Shown: positions 8,409 to 17,266, counted from the stretch's first letter. The stretch: 64,000 nt of DNA from Shinella sp. H4-D48 (GCF_022637395.1 NZ_CP093339.1:248001-312000), one strand, 5' to 3'. Notes: generated by a model from the sequence alone, not told the origin. A program made the numbers and translations.

Positions 8409-9419
8409 ATGTTTCGCATCAACCGTTTCAAGGTCACGGCAGCCGCGGCTTTATTCTTTGCGGGTCTCGCTGCGTCGAGTGTCACCGCTGCCGATCTTCG
8501 CGCCGGCACCAGCATGGCCGCCAACCATCCGTCTGCGCAGGTGCTGACCAAGCTTTCCGAACTGGTCAAGGAAAGAAGCAACGGCAATCTCAACATCACG
8601 GTCTATACCGACGGCACGCTCGGCAATGACGGGCAGATGCAGCAGCAGGTGCAGTCCGGCACGCAGGATATTTCCACGGCCAACGCCGCAGGTCTGGCGG
8701 CTCAGGTCAAGGAAATGGCCGTGGTAGAGTTCCCGTTCATTTATCGCAATTCGGATGAATTCTACACTGTTCTCGGTGGCGAGATGGGCAAGGAGCTGGC
8801 CGACAAGCTCTACGAGAAGGGCTGGGTCGCGCTCGGCTTTTCGCATAACGGCTTTCGCCATGCCACCAACAGCAAGCATCCCATCGAGAAGTGGGAGGAT
8901 TTCGCAGGCTTGAAGATCCGCGTCATCCCCAATGCGATGTATATCGACATGTTCTCCGCGCTCGGCGCCAATCCGACGCCGATGCCGGTCTCCGAAGTCT
9001 ATGCCGCGCTCGAGACCGGTGCGGTGGACGCGCAGGAGGCGCCTTTCGCGCAGATCAACGCCATGCGCATCTTCGAAGTGCAGAAGTACATGAGCACGAC
9101 CGGCCATGCCGTGAACTCCGAAGTCATCATCCTGAGCCGCAAGACCTATGACGCGATGTCGCCGGAAGACCAAAAGCTCGTTGTCGAGGCGGGCAGGGAT
9201 GCCGTGGAATGGAAGCGCCAGCAGTTCCAGGAAATGGAGGCCGGGCTCGCAAAGGCCATCGAAGAGGGCGGCATGACGATCAACGCGGTCGAGCCCGCCG
9301 AACTCGCCCGCATGGCCGAGAAGATGCAGCCCGTCATCGAGAAGCATGCCGAACTTGCCGGCAAGGACTTCACCGAGCGTTACATCAAGGCCATCGAGGC
9401 CGGCCGCACCGGCAACTGA
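8409..9419 (+). CDS. TRAP transporter solute-binding protein, DctP family
   Basis: The 336-residue periplasmic receptor has a Sec signal peptide (hydrophobic residues about 10-26, cleavage near VTAAD). The DctP-family core is GLKIRVIPNAMYIDMFSALG, whose Arg typically holds the ligand carboxylate, followed by VYAALETGAVDAQEAPF. ATG 8409 follows GGGAGGGAAGC. The upstream open frame overlaps the hairpin region and is not coding. TRAP receptors usually bind carboxylates, consistent with an acid as substrate of this module. Confidence 0.93.
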   Translation: MFRINRFKVTAAAALFFAGLAASSVTAADLRAGTSMAANHPSAQVLTKLSELVKERSNGNLNITVYTDGTLGNDGQMQQQVQSGTQDISTANAAGLAAQVKEMAVVEFPFIYRNSDEFYTVLGGEMGKELADKLYEKGWVALGFSHNGFRHATNSKHPIEKWEDFAGLKIRVIPNAMYIDMFSALGANPTPMPVSEVYAALETGAVDAQEAPFAQINAMRIFEVQKYMSTTGHAVNSEVIILSRKTYDAMSPEDQKLVVEAGRDAVEWKRQQFQEMEAGLAKAIEEGGMTINAVEPAELARMAEKMQPVIEKHAELAGKDFTERYIKAIEAGRTGN

Positions 9420-9427
9420 CGGGAGAG

Positions 9428-9448
9428 GGGCGGGCTAGGCGCCCGCCC
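9428..9448 (+). promoter_or_regulatory. Hairpin between TRAP binding-protein and small-permease genes
   Basis: GGGCGGGC (9428-9435) and GCCCGCCC (9441-9448) make a perfect 8-bp stem with a 5-nt loop, 9 bases after the binding-protein stop. Only two T residues follow, so it is a weak terminator or 3' stabiliser that would favour the binding protein over the membrane subunits. Confidence 0.55.
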
Positions 9449-9468
9449 TTGATCCCCGGGGACAACGC

Positions 9469-10026
9469 ATGCGTATCGTCGACCTTCTGTTCCGCTTCTT
9501 CGAGTTCGTGCTCGTCGTGCTCCTGACCGCCATGGTGGTCATGGTGTTCGGCAATGTCGTTCTGCGGTACGCCTTTAATTCGGGCATAACCGTTTCCGAG
9601 GAACTGTCCCGCTTCGCCTTCATATGGCTGGCCTTTATCGGCGCGGTCGTGGGCGTGCGGGACCGCGCCCATCTGGGAGCCGATTTTGTCGTCAACGCGC
9701 TGCCGCCGGCGGCCCGCAAGGTCTGCTTTCTCCTGTGCTCCGGTCTGATCATCTGGAGTGCGTCGCTGATCTTCATCGGCACGTTCCGTGGCCATGCCAT
9801 CAATATGGAGAACTACTCTCCGGTGATGGGCATACCGATGGAGTATGTCTATGCCTCGGCCTACGTCCTTTCGATCGGCATTATCGCCCTGACCGTTGCG
9901 CGTCTCTACCAGTTCGCGACCGGGAAACTCAGCAACGCGGAACTGTTCGCAGCCGTTGATCCCGAAGAGGCGATGGCGCTCGAAACCAACGTTTCCGGCC
10001 AGAATTCCAGCGAGACAAAACGATGA
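9469..10026 (+). CDS. TRAP transporter small permease, DctQ family
   Basis: The 185-residue inner-membrane protein has four predicted helices. The first is FFEFVLVVLLTAMVVMVFGNVVLRY, ending in the conserved NVVLRY motif. EELSRFAFIWLAFIGAVVGVRD, typical of DctQ, follows. It ends in a hydrophilic tail. Its stop overlaps the DctM start (ATGA), so the two membrane subunits are translationally coupled. It forms the transporter with the large permease and DctP. Confidence 0.92.
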   Translation: MRIVDLLFRFFEFVLVVLLTAMVVMVFGNVVLRYAFNSGITVSEELSRFAFIWLAFIGAVVGVRDRAHLGADFVVNALPPAARKVCFLLCSGLIIWSASLIFIGTFRGHAINMENYSPVMGIPMEYVYASAYVLSIGIIALTVARLYQFATGKLSNAELFAAVDPEEAMALETNVSGQNSSETKR

Positions 10027-11300
10027 CCGTCGCCATATTCGTAGGTGCTCTCCTTGGCGCCATGGCGATCGGTCTGCCGATCGCATTCGCCCTGCTCGTT
10101 ACCGGCATCGCGCTGATGGTCTATCTCGGCACGTTCGACGCGCAGATCATTTCGCAGAACCTCTTCGCCGGCGCGGACAGTTTCCCGCTGATGGCCGTGC
10201 CCTTCTTCATGCTTGCCGGCGAACTGATGAATGCCGGCGGGCTTTCACGCCGCATCGTCGAAGCAGCAATGGCCTGGGTCGGCCATTGGCGAGGCGGGCT
10301 CGGCTATGTCGCGGTCATTGCCTCGGTGATCATGGCGTCGCTTTCCGGTTCTGCCGTTGCGGATACGGCGGCCATCGCCGCGCTGCTCATCCCCATGATG
10401 CGCAAGGCGAACTACAACGTACCGCGTGCGGCGGGCCTGATTTCGGCCGGCGGCGTCATCGCGCCCGTCATTCCGCCATCGATCGGCCTCGTCCTCTATG
10501 GCGTCTCAGGAAACGTTTCCATCCGCCAGCTCTTCCTCGCAGGTATCGTGCCGGGCATCCTCATGGGGCTGGCGCTGATGACCACCTGGTGGCTGGTCGC
10601 GCGCCGTGACAGCGTCGCCGTCAGCGAAAAGATGGGCTGGGACACGCGCATCAAGACGCTTGTCGATGGCTTCTGGGCGTTCCTCCTACCCATCGTCATC
10701 ATCGGCGGCCTGAAAATGGGTGTCTTCACGCCCACGGAAGCCGCCGTCGTCGCCGCCGTCTACGCCTTGTTCGTCGGGCTGTTCATCTATCGCGAACTCA
10801 AGATTTCCGATCTCTATCACGTCTTCCTGGCCGCCGCGAAAACGACTTCCGTCGTGATGTTCCTTGCCGCCACGGCCGTGGTGTCCGCCTGGCTGATCAC
10901 CATCGCCAACGTGCCGGCCGAAGTGACGCAACTGCTTGAACCCTTCATGGACAACAAGATCCTGCTGATGTTCGTGATCATGGTGCTCGTCGTCATCATC
11001 GGTACGGCGCTGGATTTCGTGCCCACCATCCTGATCCTCACGCCGGTTCTCGTGCCCGTCATCAAGACGGCGGGCATCGATCCGGTTTATTTCGGCGTAC
11101 TCTTCATCATGAACAATGCGATCGGGCTCATCACGCCGCCGGTCGGAAACGTTCTGAACGTTGCGGCCGGCGTCGCAAAAGTGCCGCTCGGTTCGGTCAT
11201 TCGCGGCGTCATGCCCTTCCTGGTGGCGGAAATCCTCGTCCTGTTCCTGCTGGTCCTCTTCCCGCAGCTTGTGACAGTTCCGCTTCAATACCTTCGTTGA
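10023..11300 (+). CDS. TRAP transporter large permease, DctM family
   Basis: The 425-residue protein has about twelve membrane helices and forms the sodium-driven translocation channel. Family signatures include LFAGADSFPLMAVPFFMLAG, ASLSGSAVADTAAI (a conserved Ser/Gly-rich loop), GGVIAPVIPPSIGLVLYG and GLITPPVGNVLNV. It completes the TRAP set and ends 9 bases before the FAD oxidase gene, implying one transcript. Confidence 0.94.
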   Translation: MTVAIFVGALLGAMAIGLPIAFALLVTGIALMVYLGTFDAQIISQNLFAGADSFPLMAVPFFMLAGELMNAGGLSRRIVEAAMAWVGHWRGGLGYVAVIASVIMASLSGSAVADTAAIAALLIPMMRKANYNVPRAAGLISAGGVIAPVIPPSIGLVLYGVSGNVSIRQLFLAGIVPGILMGLALMTTWWLVARRDSVAVSEKMGWDTRIKTLVDGFWAFLLPIVIIGGLKMGVFTPTEAAVVAAVYALFVGLFIYRELKISDLYHVFLAAAKTTSVVMFLAATAVVSAWLITIANVPAEVTQLLEPFMDNKILLMFVIMVLVVIIGTALDFVPTILILTPVLVPVIKTAGIDPVYFGVLFIMNNAIGLITPPVGNVLNVAAGVAKVPLGSVIRGVMPFLVAEILVLFLLVLFPQLVTVPLQYLR

Positions 11301-11309
11301 GATGAGATC

Positions 11310-12722
11310 ATGACGCCTTTATCCTCACAGACCCGTTTTGCAGCAGAGGTATTGCCGGAACTGTCCGCTCTTCTGGGCGACCGGATCGTGACCTCTCACG
11401 CCGTGCGCGAACAGCACAGCCATGGGGAGGGCATGCCGGACAGCGTTCTGCCCGATGCGGTTGCTTTTGCCCTCACCACCGAAGAGGTCTCGGCCATCGC
11501 CGCGATCTGCAATCGCACGTCGACCCCGCTCATTCCCTTCGGTGCCGGTTCCTCCCTGGAGGGTCACGTCGTTCCGCTTCGTGGCGGCGTGGCCCTCGAC
11601 TTGTCCGGCATGACGCGCATCGTGGAAATCAATGCCGACAGCATGGATTGCCGCGTGGAGGCGGGGGTCACGAAGGAACAGCTCAACGAGGAGCTGCGCG
11701 CGAGCGGCCTGTTCTTCCCCGTCGATCCGGGCGCGCACGCCACGCTCGGCGGCATGGCCGCCACGCGAGCGTCCGGAACGAATGCTGTGCGTTACGGCAC
11801 GATGCGCGATGTGACACTCGGCCTGACAGTCGTCACGCCGGACGGGCGGATCATCCGCACGGGTGGCCGGGCGCGCAAATCCTCCGCCGGCCTCGACCTC
11901 ACCCGGCTTTACGTCGGCAGCGAAGGCACGCTCGGCATCATAACCGAAGTCGCACTGCGGCTGAGCGGCATCCCTGAATCCATTGCCAGCGCGATCTGCC
12001 AGTTCCCAGATCTGGAAAGTGCCGTGGCAACAGTCATCGCGGCGCTCCAGATCGGCATCGACGTTGCGCGCATCGAGCTTGCGGACGATATGCAGATGCG
12101 CGCCTGCATCCGCTATTCAAAGCTGGAAGGCCTCGAAGAACTGCCGACCCTGTTCTTCGAATTTCATGGAACGCCGGCCGTGGTCGCCGAGCAAGTCGAG
12201 ATGATGCAGGCGCTTGCCGGCGAGAATGGCGGCGAAGGCTTCAAGTTCGCCAACAGGCCCGAGGAGCGCTCGCGTCTTTGGGCCGCCCGCCACAATGCCT
12301 ATTTCGCCAATATCGCGATGATGCCAGGTCACAAGCTCATCGGAACGGATGCCTGCGTGCCGATCTCGGAACTCGCCGCCTGCATCGAGGCCACCCAGCG
12401 CGATATCGCCGAGAGCGGACTTGTCGCGCCGCTGGTCGGGCATGTCGGTGACGGCAATTTCCATCTCGGCATCCTGTTCGATCCGGACACGCCAGCCCAG
12501 CGCCGGGCGGCCGAGGCGCTGGCGAGCCGGGTCAGCCTGCGCGCCATCGCGCATGGTGGAACCTGCACAGGCGAGCACGGCATCGGCGTCGGAAAGATAG
12601 GCTACATGGAGACCGAGCACGGCCCGGCTCTCGATGTCATGCGCGCAATCAAGGCGGCGCTCGACCCGAACGGAATCATGAACCCGGGCAAGATGCTGCC
12701 CGAAGCCAAAAGGGAACACTGA
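11310..12722 (+). CDS. FAD-linked 2-hydroxyacid oxidase/dehydrogenase, GlcD / D-lactate dehydrogenase type
   Basis: The 470-residue enzyme has a PCMH FAD-binding domain in its first half (PFGAGSSLEGHV, then VDPGAHATLGGMAATRASG) and a FAD-oxidase C-terminal domain (GHVGDGNFHLGIL and GEHGIGVGK with the catalytic His region). Members oxidise D-lactate, glycolate or related 2-hydroxy acids to 2-oxo acids, passing electrons to the respiratory chain or a partner protein. No GlcE or GlcF partner is adjacent. It lies in the TRAP operon, so oxidation of the imported hydroxy acid before cleavage by the DapA-like lyase is a reasonable guess. Confidence 0.88.
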   Translation: MTPLSSQTRFAAEVLPELSALLGDRIVTSHAVREQHSHGEGMPDSVLPDAVAFALTTEEVSAIAAICNRTSTPLIPFGAGSSLEGHVVPLRGGVALDLSGMTRIVEINADSMDCRVEAGVTKEQLNEELRASGLFFPVDPGAHATLGGMAATRASGTNAVRYGTMRDVTLGLTVVTPDGRIIRTGGRARKSSAGLDLTRLYVGSEGTLGIITEVALRLSGIPESIASAICQFPDLESAVATVIAALQIGIDVARIELADDMQMRACIRYSKLEGLEELPTLFFEFHGTPAVVAEQVEMMQALAGENGGEGFKFANRPEERSRLWAARHNAYFANIAMMPGHKLIGTDACVPISELAACIEATQRDIAESGLVAPLVGHVGDGNFHLGILFDPDTPAQRRAAEALASRVSLRAIAHGGTCTGEHGIGVGKIGYMETEHGPALDVMRAIKAALDPNGIMNPGKMLPEAKREH

Positions 12723-12723
12723 C

Positions 12724-13716
12724 ATGAAGAAACTGATGAATGCGCCGGGTGATTTCGTCGATCAGGCGCTCGACGGCTTGACGCTCGCCAACCCGTCCCT
12801 GGTGCGGGACGGCGAAAGCGGTCGTGTCATTCGCCGGGCCGAAGGCATTCGCAAGGGCAAGGTCGGCATCGCCTCGGGCGGCGGTTCCGGTCATTTGCCG
12901 CTGTTCACCGGCTATGTCGGCCGTGGTCTGCTGGATACCTGCTCCATCGGAAACGTGTTCGAGGGGCCGAATGTCGGCTCGTGCATGGATGCCATCCGCC
13001 TTGCCGATGGCGGCCGCGGGGTCCTGCGCCTCTACGGCAACTACGGCGGCGACCGCATGAATTTCGACATGGCGGGCGAAATGCTGGAGGATGAGATTCG
13101 CACGACGACGGTGCTCGGCAACGACGATATCGCGAGCGCCCCGCCGGAGGAGAGCGCAAAGCGGCGCGGCGTTGCGGGCATCATCTATGCCTACAAGATC
13201 GCCGGCGCGAATGCTGAAACCGGCGCCGACCTCGATGAAGTGACGGCAATCGCGGCGAAGGCCGTGGCCTCCACCCGCACCATCGGCGTCTCGCTTTCGC
13301 CATGCCAGGTGCCGGGCTCGGCAAAACCGACCTTCGAGATCGCCGATGACGAGATCGAAATGGGCATGGGCATCCACGGCGAACCCGGCATCTGGCGCAA
13401 CAAGCTGCGTCCGGCGGACGAGATCGCCGACGAGATGGTGCAGCGGCTGCTGGCCGAAGCGCCCGGCAATGCGGGCTCGGAGGTCTCCGTCCTCGTCAAC
13501 GGCCTCGGCGCGACGCCGCTGGAGGAACTCTTCATCCTTTATCGTCGTGTGGCGGAGAAGCTCGGCGAGAGCGGCTTGCGCATCGTCCAGCCGCTGGTCG
13601 GGAATTATGTCACCTCAATGGAAATGGCAGGAGCGTCCATCAGCCTCTGCTTCCTGGACGACGAAATGAAGGGCCTGCTGGCTGCGCCGGCCGAATGCCC
13701 ATTTTGGAGGGTATGA
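12724..13716 (+). CDS. dhaK: Dihydroxyacetone kinase-type substrate subunit, DhaK family
   Basis: The 330-residue protein contains the DhaK fold and catalytic His218 in MGMGIHGEPG, at the same number as in E. coli DhaK, where it binds dihydroxyacetone covalently as a hemiaminal. SGGGSGHLPLFTGYVGRG and NYGGDRMNFDMA match the family. Substrate-loop positions differ from E. coli (FEGPNVGSCMDAI), so another short-chain ketose such as erythrulose is possible. It starts 1 base after the oxidase stop and overlaps dhaL. No PTS-type dhaM is present, so with DhaL it is probably an ATP-dependent kinase. Confidence 0.88.
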   Translation: MKKLMNAPGDFVDQALDGLTLANPSLVRDGESGRVIRRAEGIRKGKVGIASGGGSGHLPLFTGYVGRGLLDTCSIGNVFEGPNVGSCMDAIRLADGGRGVLRLYGNYGGDRMNFDMAGEMLEDEIRTTTVLGNDDIASAPPEESAKRRGVAGIIYAYKIAGANAETGADLDEVTAIAAKAVASTRTIGVSLSPCQVPGSAKPTFEIADDEIEMGMGIHGEPGIWRNKLRPADEIADEMVQRLLAEAPGNAGSEVSVLVNGLGATPLEELFILYRRVAEKLGESGLRIVQPLVGNYVTSMEMAGASISLCFLDDEMKGLLAAPAECPFWRV

Positions 13717-14336
13717 TGAGCACTTTCGATATTCAGGATGTAAAACGCACTGTCGCGATGGCGGCCACGGCCATGACCGTCCTCGAACAGGAGCTGAATG
13801 CGGCCGACGCGAAGCTGGGCGACGGCGATACGGGCGGCATGCTGGCGCGCGTCATCGGGGCGCTCGATAACGCATCCCTGCCCGACGGTGGGGATGTCGG
13901 CGCGGGTTTCTCCGCCTATGCCAAGGCGGCCGCAATGGCGACGGGTTCGAGCCTCGGAACGCTTCTGGCGACGGCGCTGATGACGTTTGCCAGGGAAACG
14001 AAAGGGCGCGCCGAGGTGCCGGTCGCGGAACTCGGCGACCTGCTCGCCAAGGCGCGTGATGCGATGATGGCGCGCGGCGGCGCCAATCTCGGCGACAAGA
14101 CCATTCTCGATGCGCTCGATGCAGTCGCAAAGGCTATTTCCGGCATCGACAGTGCCCAAGAGGCGCGATCGAAAGCGGTGGCGGCCTCGGGCGAGGCGCT
14201 GGATCAGTTCCGCCAGAAACCGAACAAGGTCGGCAGGGCACGCATGTTCGCCGATGCCACCATCGGCATGGACGATCCGGGCATGCTGGCCTTCGCGCGG
14301 CTTTGCGCCGCGGTGGCCGGGCCTGGGGCGCAGTAA
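13716..14336 (+). CDS. dhaL: Dihydroxyacetone kinase-type nucleotide subunit, DhaL family
   Basis: The 206-residue all-helical protein binds Mg-nucleotide through DAKLGDGDTG (residues about 29-38); GSSLGTLLATALM and GGANLGDKTILDAL complete the DhaL pattern. In PTS-dependent systems it keeps bound ADP that is rephosphorylated by DhaM; without DhaM it is expected to exchange ATP. The frame could begin at ATG 13713 or 13716; 13716 is better spaced from GGAGGG. The start overlaps the DhaK stop, so the subunits are coupled. It phosphorylates the ketose held by DhaK. Confidence 0.88.
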   Translation: MSTFDIQDVKRTVAMAATAMTVLEQELNAADAKLGDGDTGGMLARVIGALDNASLPDGGDVGAGFSAYAKAAAMATGSSLGTLLATALMTFARETKGRAEVPVAELGDLLAKARDAMMARGGANLGDKTILDALDAVAKAISGIDSAQEARSKAVAASGEALDQFRQKPNKVGRARMFADATIGMDDPGMLAFARLCAAVAGPGAQ

Positions 14337-14418
14337 CGCGCCAAACATTCCAACGCCACCGGAAGCATGGTAACCCGGAGCTTTCAAAACCCTGAGGCGA
14401 CGAGGAGCCGACGTACCG

Positions 14419-15222
14419 ATGACTACCCAAAACCGGGAAAGGGATGCAGACCGCAATTCCAGCCAGATGCTTTCCTTCTCGAAAATGCTCTCCGTGCTGG
14501 ACTGTTTTTCGCGGGATGACCGTTCGCTGACGGTGCTGGAGATATCCAGGCGCACCAAGCTGCCGCGCACGACGGTTCACCGCATCGTCGCTTCCCTGAA
14601 GGCATTGGGCCTCATCGATCAGGACCGGGACCGGGAGAAATACCGGCTCGGTCTGAAGCTCTTCGAACTCGGCAATACGGTGCTGGCCAACATGGATGTG
14701 CAGCGCGAGGCCAGCGAAAGCATGGCGACCCTTGTCAACAAGACCGGCCAGTCGGTGCATCTCGGCGTGTTCGACGGGTTCGAAATCGTTATGGTCGAGC
14801 GGGCCGATTCAAAGGTCGGCCAGCTCAACCGTGTCGTAACGCTGGAGAGCGCGGCGGCCTATTGCAGCGCAACCGGCAAGGCCGCCCTGGCGTTCCAGCC
14901 GCAATCCGTCGTGGATCGCATCATCCAGCACGGTTTTACGGCACTGACGCCCAACACCATTACCAGCGGCAAGCAGCTGATGGATGAACTCGAATTGATC
15001 CGCACGCGCGGCTACTCGATCGATGACGCGGAATATGAGGAGTGGCGTCGCTGCGTCGCCGCACCCATCCGCAATGCGACCGGGCGCGTCTTCGCGGCAA
15101 TCAGTGTGACCGGCAAGAAGGAAGAGTTCACGGATGCGACCATCCGGCAATACGCATCGCTCGTCATCGCGCAGGCCGACCAGATTTCCCGTCGGCTTGG
15201 CTATGAGCGCGAGCAAGATTGA
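14419..15222 (+). CDS. IclR family transcriptional regulator
   Basis: The 267-residue regulator has a winged HTH (about residues 20-80, LTVLEISRRTKLPRTTVHRI) and an IclR effector domain (CSATGKAALAFQ, AAISVTGKK). It is a clear paralogue of the regulator at 1013-1795: both contain the RLGL(R/K)L-type linker followed by LGNxxLANMD. It sits at the end of the TRAP/DhaKL operon and directly before the second lyase copy, so it is the best candidate to bind the palindromes at 7359 and 15253. A modest GAGGAGCC lies about 11 bases before the ATG. Confidence 0.9.
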   Translation: MTTQNRERDADRNSSQMLSFSKMLSVLDCFSRDDRSLTVLEISRRTKLPRTTVHRIVASLKALGLIDQDRDREKYRLGLKLFELGNTVLANMDVQREASESMATLVNKTGQSVHLGVFDGFEIVMVERADSKVGQLNRVVTLESAAAYCSATGKAALAFQPQSVVDRIIQHGFTALTPNTITSGKQLMDELELIRTRGYSIDDAEYEEWRRCVAAPIRNATGRVFAAISVTGKKEEFTDATIRQYASLVIAQADQISRRLGYEREQD

Positions 15223-15234
15223 GGGTGAAAAGGC

Positions 15235-15285
15235 TTGACGCTCCACCGTATGTCCATTATTCAGACATCATGTCCGCATAATGGA
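15235..15285 (+). promoter_or_regulatory. Promoter with a 33-bp palindromic operator, copy 2
   Basis: TTGACG (15235-15240), a 17-base spacer and TATTCA (15258-15263) mirror the promoter at 7341. The 33-bp palindrome at 15253-15285 is base-for-base the same as the first copy. The spacer upstream of TATGTCC has diverged, but the -35 box is kept at the same distance. That argues for functional selection or recent copying of the operator. Confidence 0.65.
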
Positions 15286-16202
15286 GAATATGATGAGCGC
15301 AGGTCCGCAGTTCTTTGGCGTCATTCCGCCCACCACCACCCCCTTTGACGCCGAAGGCAACATCCTCTTCGACGCCTTCCGCACCCAGGTCCGCTTCATG
15401 GTCGAGTCCGGCGTGCATGGCCTGTGCGTCGGCGGTTCGTCGGCCGAGGGCCACACGCTGGAAATGGGCGAACTGCAGGCGCTCCTGGAAACGGCCGCCG
15501 AGACGCTCGACGGCAAGCTGCCGCTGATCGCCGGCGTCATCATCAACTCCACCCGCCAAGCGGTCGACCGATGCAAGATGGCGGCGCGTGCCGGCTCCGT
15601 CGCCCTTCAGGTGACGCCGCCGCATTACGTGTTCCGTCCCTCGGACGATGCCATCGTCGATCACTTCCGGGCGATCGCCGAAGAGAGCGGCCTGCCGGTC
15701 CTCATCTATAACGTCGTTCCCTGGTGCTATCTCAATCCTGCGCTTCTCATCCGCATCATGCGCGAAATCCCCGGCGTCATCGGCGTGAAGCAGAGCAATG
15801 GCGACCTGAAGCTGCTGGCCGATCTTCTGCAGGAGATCCCCGAGGGCAAGCTGGTGTTCACGGCTGTCGATGCGCTGCTCTATTCGAGCTTTGCGCTGGG
15901 CGCGCACGGCACGATCGCCGCCAATCCGGCGGCTGCCCCCGTTGCCGTGGTCAAGCTTTGGGATCTCGTCCAGGCGGGCCGCCACGACGAGGCGCTTGCG
16001 CTGCACCGCAAGCTCCTGACGTTCTGGAACGCGCTGATCTGCGACGATCTGCCGGCCTGCATCAAATATGCCCAGTCGCTGCAGGGCGTGCCGCTGGCCC
16101 TGCCGCGCGCGCCGATGCGCATGCCCGACGAGGCCCGCAAGCGCCGCATCGCCGATGCCTTCGCCGCCATCAACGGCGCGGAGCGCGCCGCGGCGTGAGT
16201 GA
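15249..16202 (+). repeat. 954-bp direct repeat, copy 2 (operator plus lyase gene)
   Basis: Second copy of the 7355-8308 segment, same orientation, 7894 bases downstream, with no gaps. Homologous recombination between the copies would remove the TRAP, oxidase, DhaKL and IclR genes as a circle and leave one lyase copy in front of the TTT importer. Confidence 0.9.
15293..16198 (+). CDS. DapA superfamily lyase/aldolase, duplicated copy 2
   Basis: The 301-residue near-duplicate of the enzyme at 7399 has the same Tyr139 and Schiff-base Lys166 and only three residue changes, all between residues 28 and 38 (Ala28, Thr31, Glu38 here). Start ATG 15293 is chosen by spacing from GGAG. It heads the TTT importer operon. 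Most nucleotide differences are silent third-position changes, so the copy is under protein-level selection and not decaying. Function as for copy 1: probably cleavage or dehydration of a 2-oxo acid, substrate unknown. Confidence 0.88.
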   Translation: MSAGPQFFGVIPPTTTPFDAEGNILFDAFRTQVRFMVESGVHGLCVGGSSAEGHTLEMGELQALLETAAETLDGKLPLIAGVIINSTRQAVDRCKMAARAGSVALQVTPPHYVFRPSDDAIVDHFRAIAEESGLPVLIYNVVPWCYLNPALLIRIMREIPGVIGVKQSNGDLKLLADLLQEIPEGKLVFTAVDALLYSSFALGAHGTIAANPAAAPVAVVKLWDLVQAGRHDEALALHRKLLTFWNALICDDLPACIKYAQSLQGVPLALPRAPMRMPDEARKRRIADAFAAINGAERAAA

Positions 16203-16209
16203 TATGAGG

Positions 16210-16235
16210 CCGCCGGCATCGGAGGTTGCCGGCGG
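16210..16235 (+). promoter_or_regulatory. Hairpin between lyase copy 2 and tctC-like gene
   Basis: CCGCCGGCA (16210-16218) and TGCCGGCGG (16227-16235) form a perfect 9-bp stem with an 8-nt loop. It occupies the same place as the hairpin after lyase copy 1 but is unrelated in sequence, suggesting an independently acquired element with the same job before a binding-protein gene. Confidence 0.5.
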
Positions 16236-16285
16236 TCTCCAAACATACCGGAGCATCCGCTTCACCACATCAAAGGGAGGATATC

Positions 16286-17266
16286 ATGACAGACCGTACT
16301 CGCACGTTTTCTCGCTATGCCGCAGGCTTCCTCATGGCGGGCAGCCTGCTTTCTGCGTCCGCTGCCATGGCCGAGTGGCCCGAGCGACCCGTGACGCTTG
16401 TCGTCGTGGCCGGTGCCGGCGGCGGCAGCGACTACACGATGCGTCTTCTCGGCGCTGAGCTGGAAGCAGCCCTCGGCAAGCCCTTCACCATCGTCAACCA
16501 GGCGCAGGCCTCGGGTATCGTCGGCTACACGACCTATACCAGCGCAGCGGCCGATGGTTATACACTCGGCCAGCTTTCCCCCATCGCGCAGTTCAAGCTG
16601 CTTGGGCAGGCGAACTTCACGCCGGACAATTTCACGGCTATTGCCCAGTTCAACGCCGACCCGTCCGCTATTCACGTCGCCAAGGATTCCGAGATCACGG
16701 ACATGAAGGCGCTCGTCGAGATCCTGAAGGCGGATCCGGGCAAGCTCAAGATTTCCTGCGGCGGTTCCTGCAATGCGAGCTGGGACATCCCCTTCGTTTC
16801 GATGCTGCTCGATCAGGGTGTCGATGTGACCAAGCTGAACCTCATCCCAGGACCGGGGTCTGCCGCAGCCCTGCAGGAACTGGCCGCAGGCGGCGTGGAC
16901 GTCGTTCTGTGCTCGATCCCCGAAACCACCGCTCTTGCCGAGGCCGGCATCGTGCGTAGCGTCGCGGTCATGAGCGAAGAACGTATTGCGATCGATGACA
17001 GCATTCCGACCGTCAAGGAGCAGCTCGGCAAGGCCTATGTCGGCGGTACCTGGCGCGGCATCGGCGGCCCGGCCAACATGGATCCGGCCCTTGTCACGAA
17101 AATCGAAGGCGCGATCAAGCAGGCTGTCGAGAGCGAAAAGTTCAAGACGGGCATGGAAGCGCGCGGCTTCGGCGTGGCGTGGCTTGACCATGCCGCCTTC
17201 ACCGCTTTCCTCGACAGCCATTTCGAGGAAACCACGAAGGTCATCAACGCTCTCAAGGGGCAGTAA
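16286..17266 (+). CDS. Tripartite tricarboxylate transporter binding protein, TctC/Bug family
   Basis: The 326-residue periplasmic receptor has a Sec signal (hydrophobic residues about 10-28, cleavage near AMAEW). The Bug-family opening WPERPVTLVVVAGAGGGSD and the loop VNQAQASGIVGYTTY are visible. Bug proteins bind carboxylates through main-chain atoms and water. ATG 16286 follows GGGAGGATATC. With the next two genes it forms a complete TTT system. Confidence 0.93.
   Translation: MTDRTRTFSRYAAGFLMAGSLLSASAAMAEWPERPVTLVVVAGAGGGSDYTMRLLGAELEAALGKPFTIVNQAQASGIVGYTTYTSAAADGYTLGQLSPIAQFKLLGQANFTPDNFTAIAQFNADPSAIHVAKDSEITDMKALVEILKADPGKLKISCGGSCNASWDIPFVSMLLDQGVDVTKLNLIPGPGSAAALQELAAGGVDVVLCSIPETTALAEAGIVRSVAVMSEERIAIDDSIPTVKEQLGKAYVGGTWRGIGGPANMDPALVTKIEGAIKQAVESEKFKTGMEARGFGVAWLDHAAFTAFLDSHFEETTKVINALKGQ

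Noticed and set aside
7355-16202. Insertion sequence or composite transposon bounded by the 954-bp repeats
   Set aside because: The repeats are lyase genes, not transposases. No terminal inverted repeats or target duplications were found at their ends.
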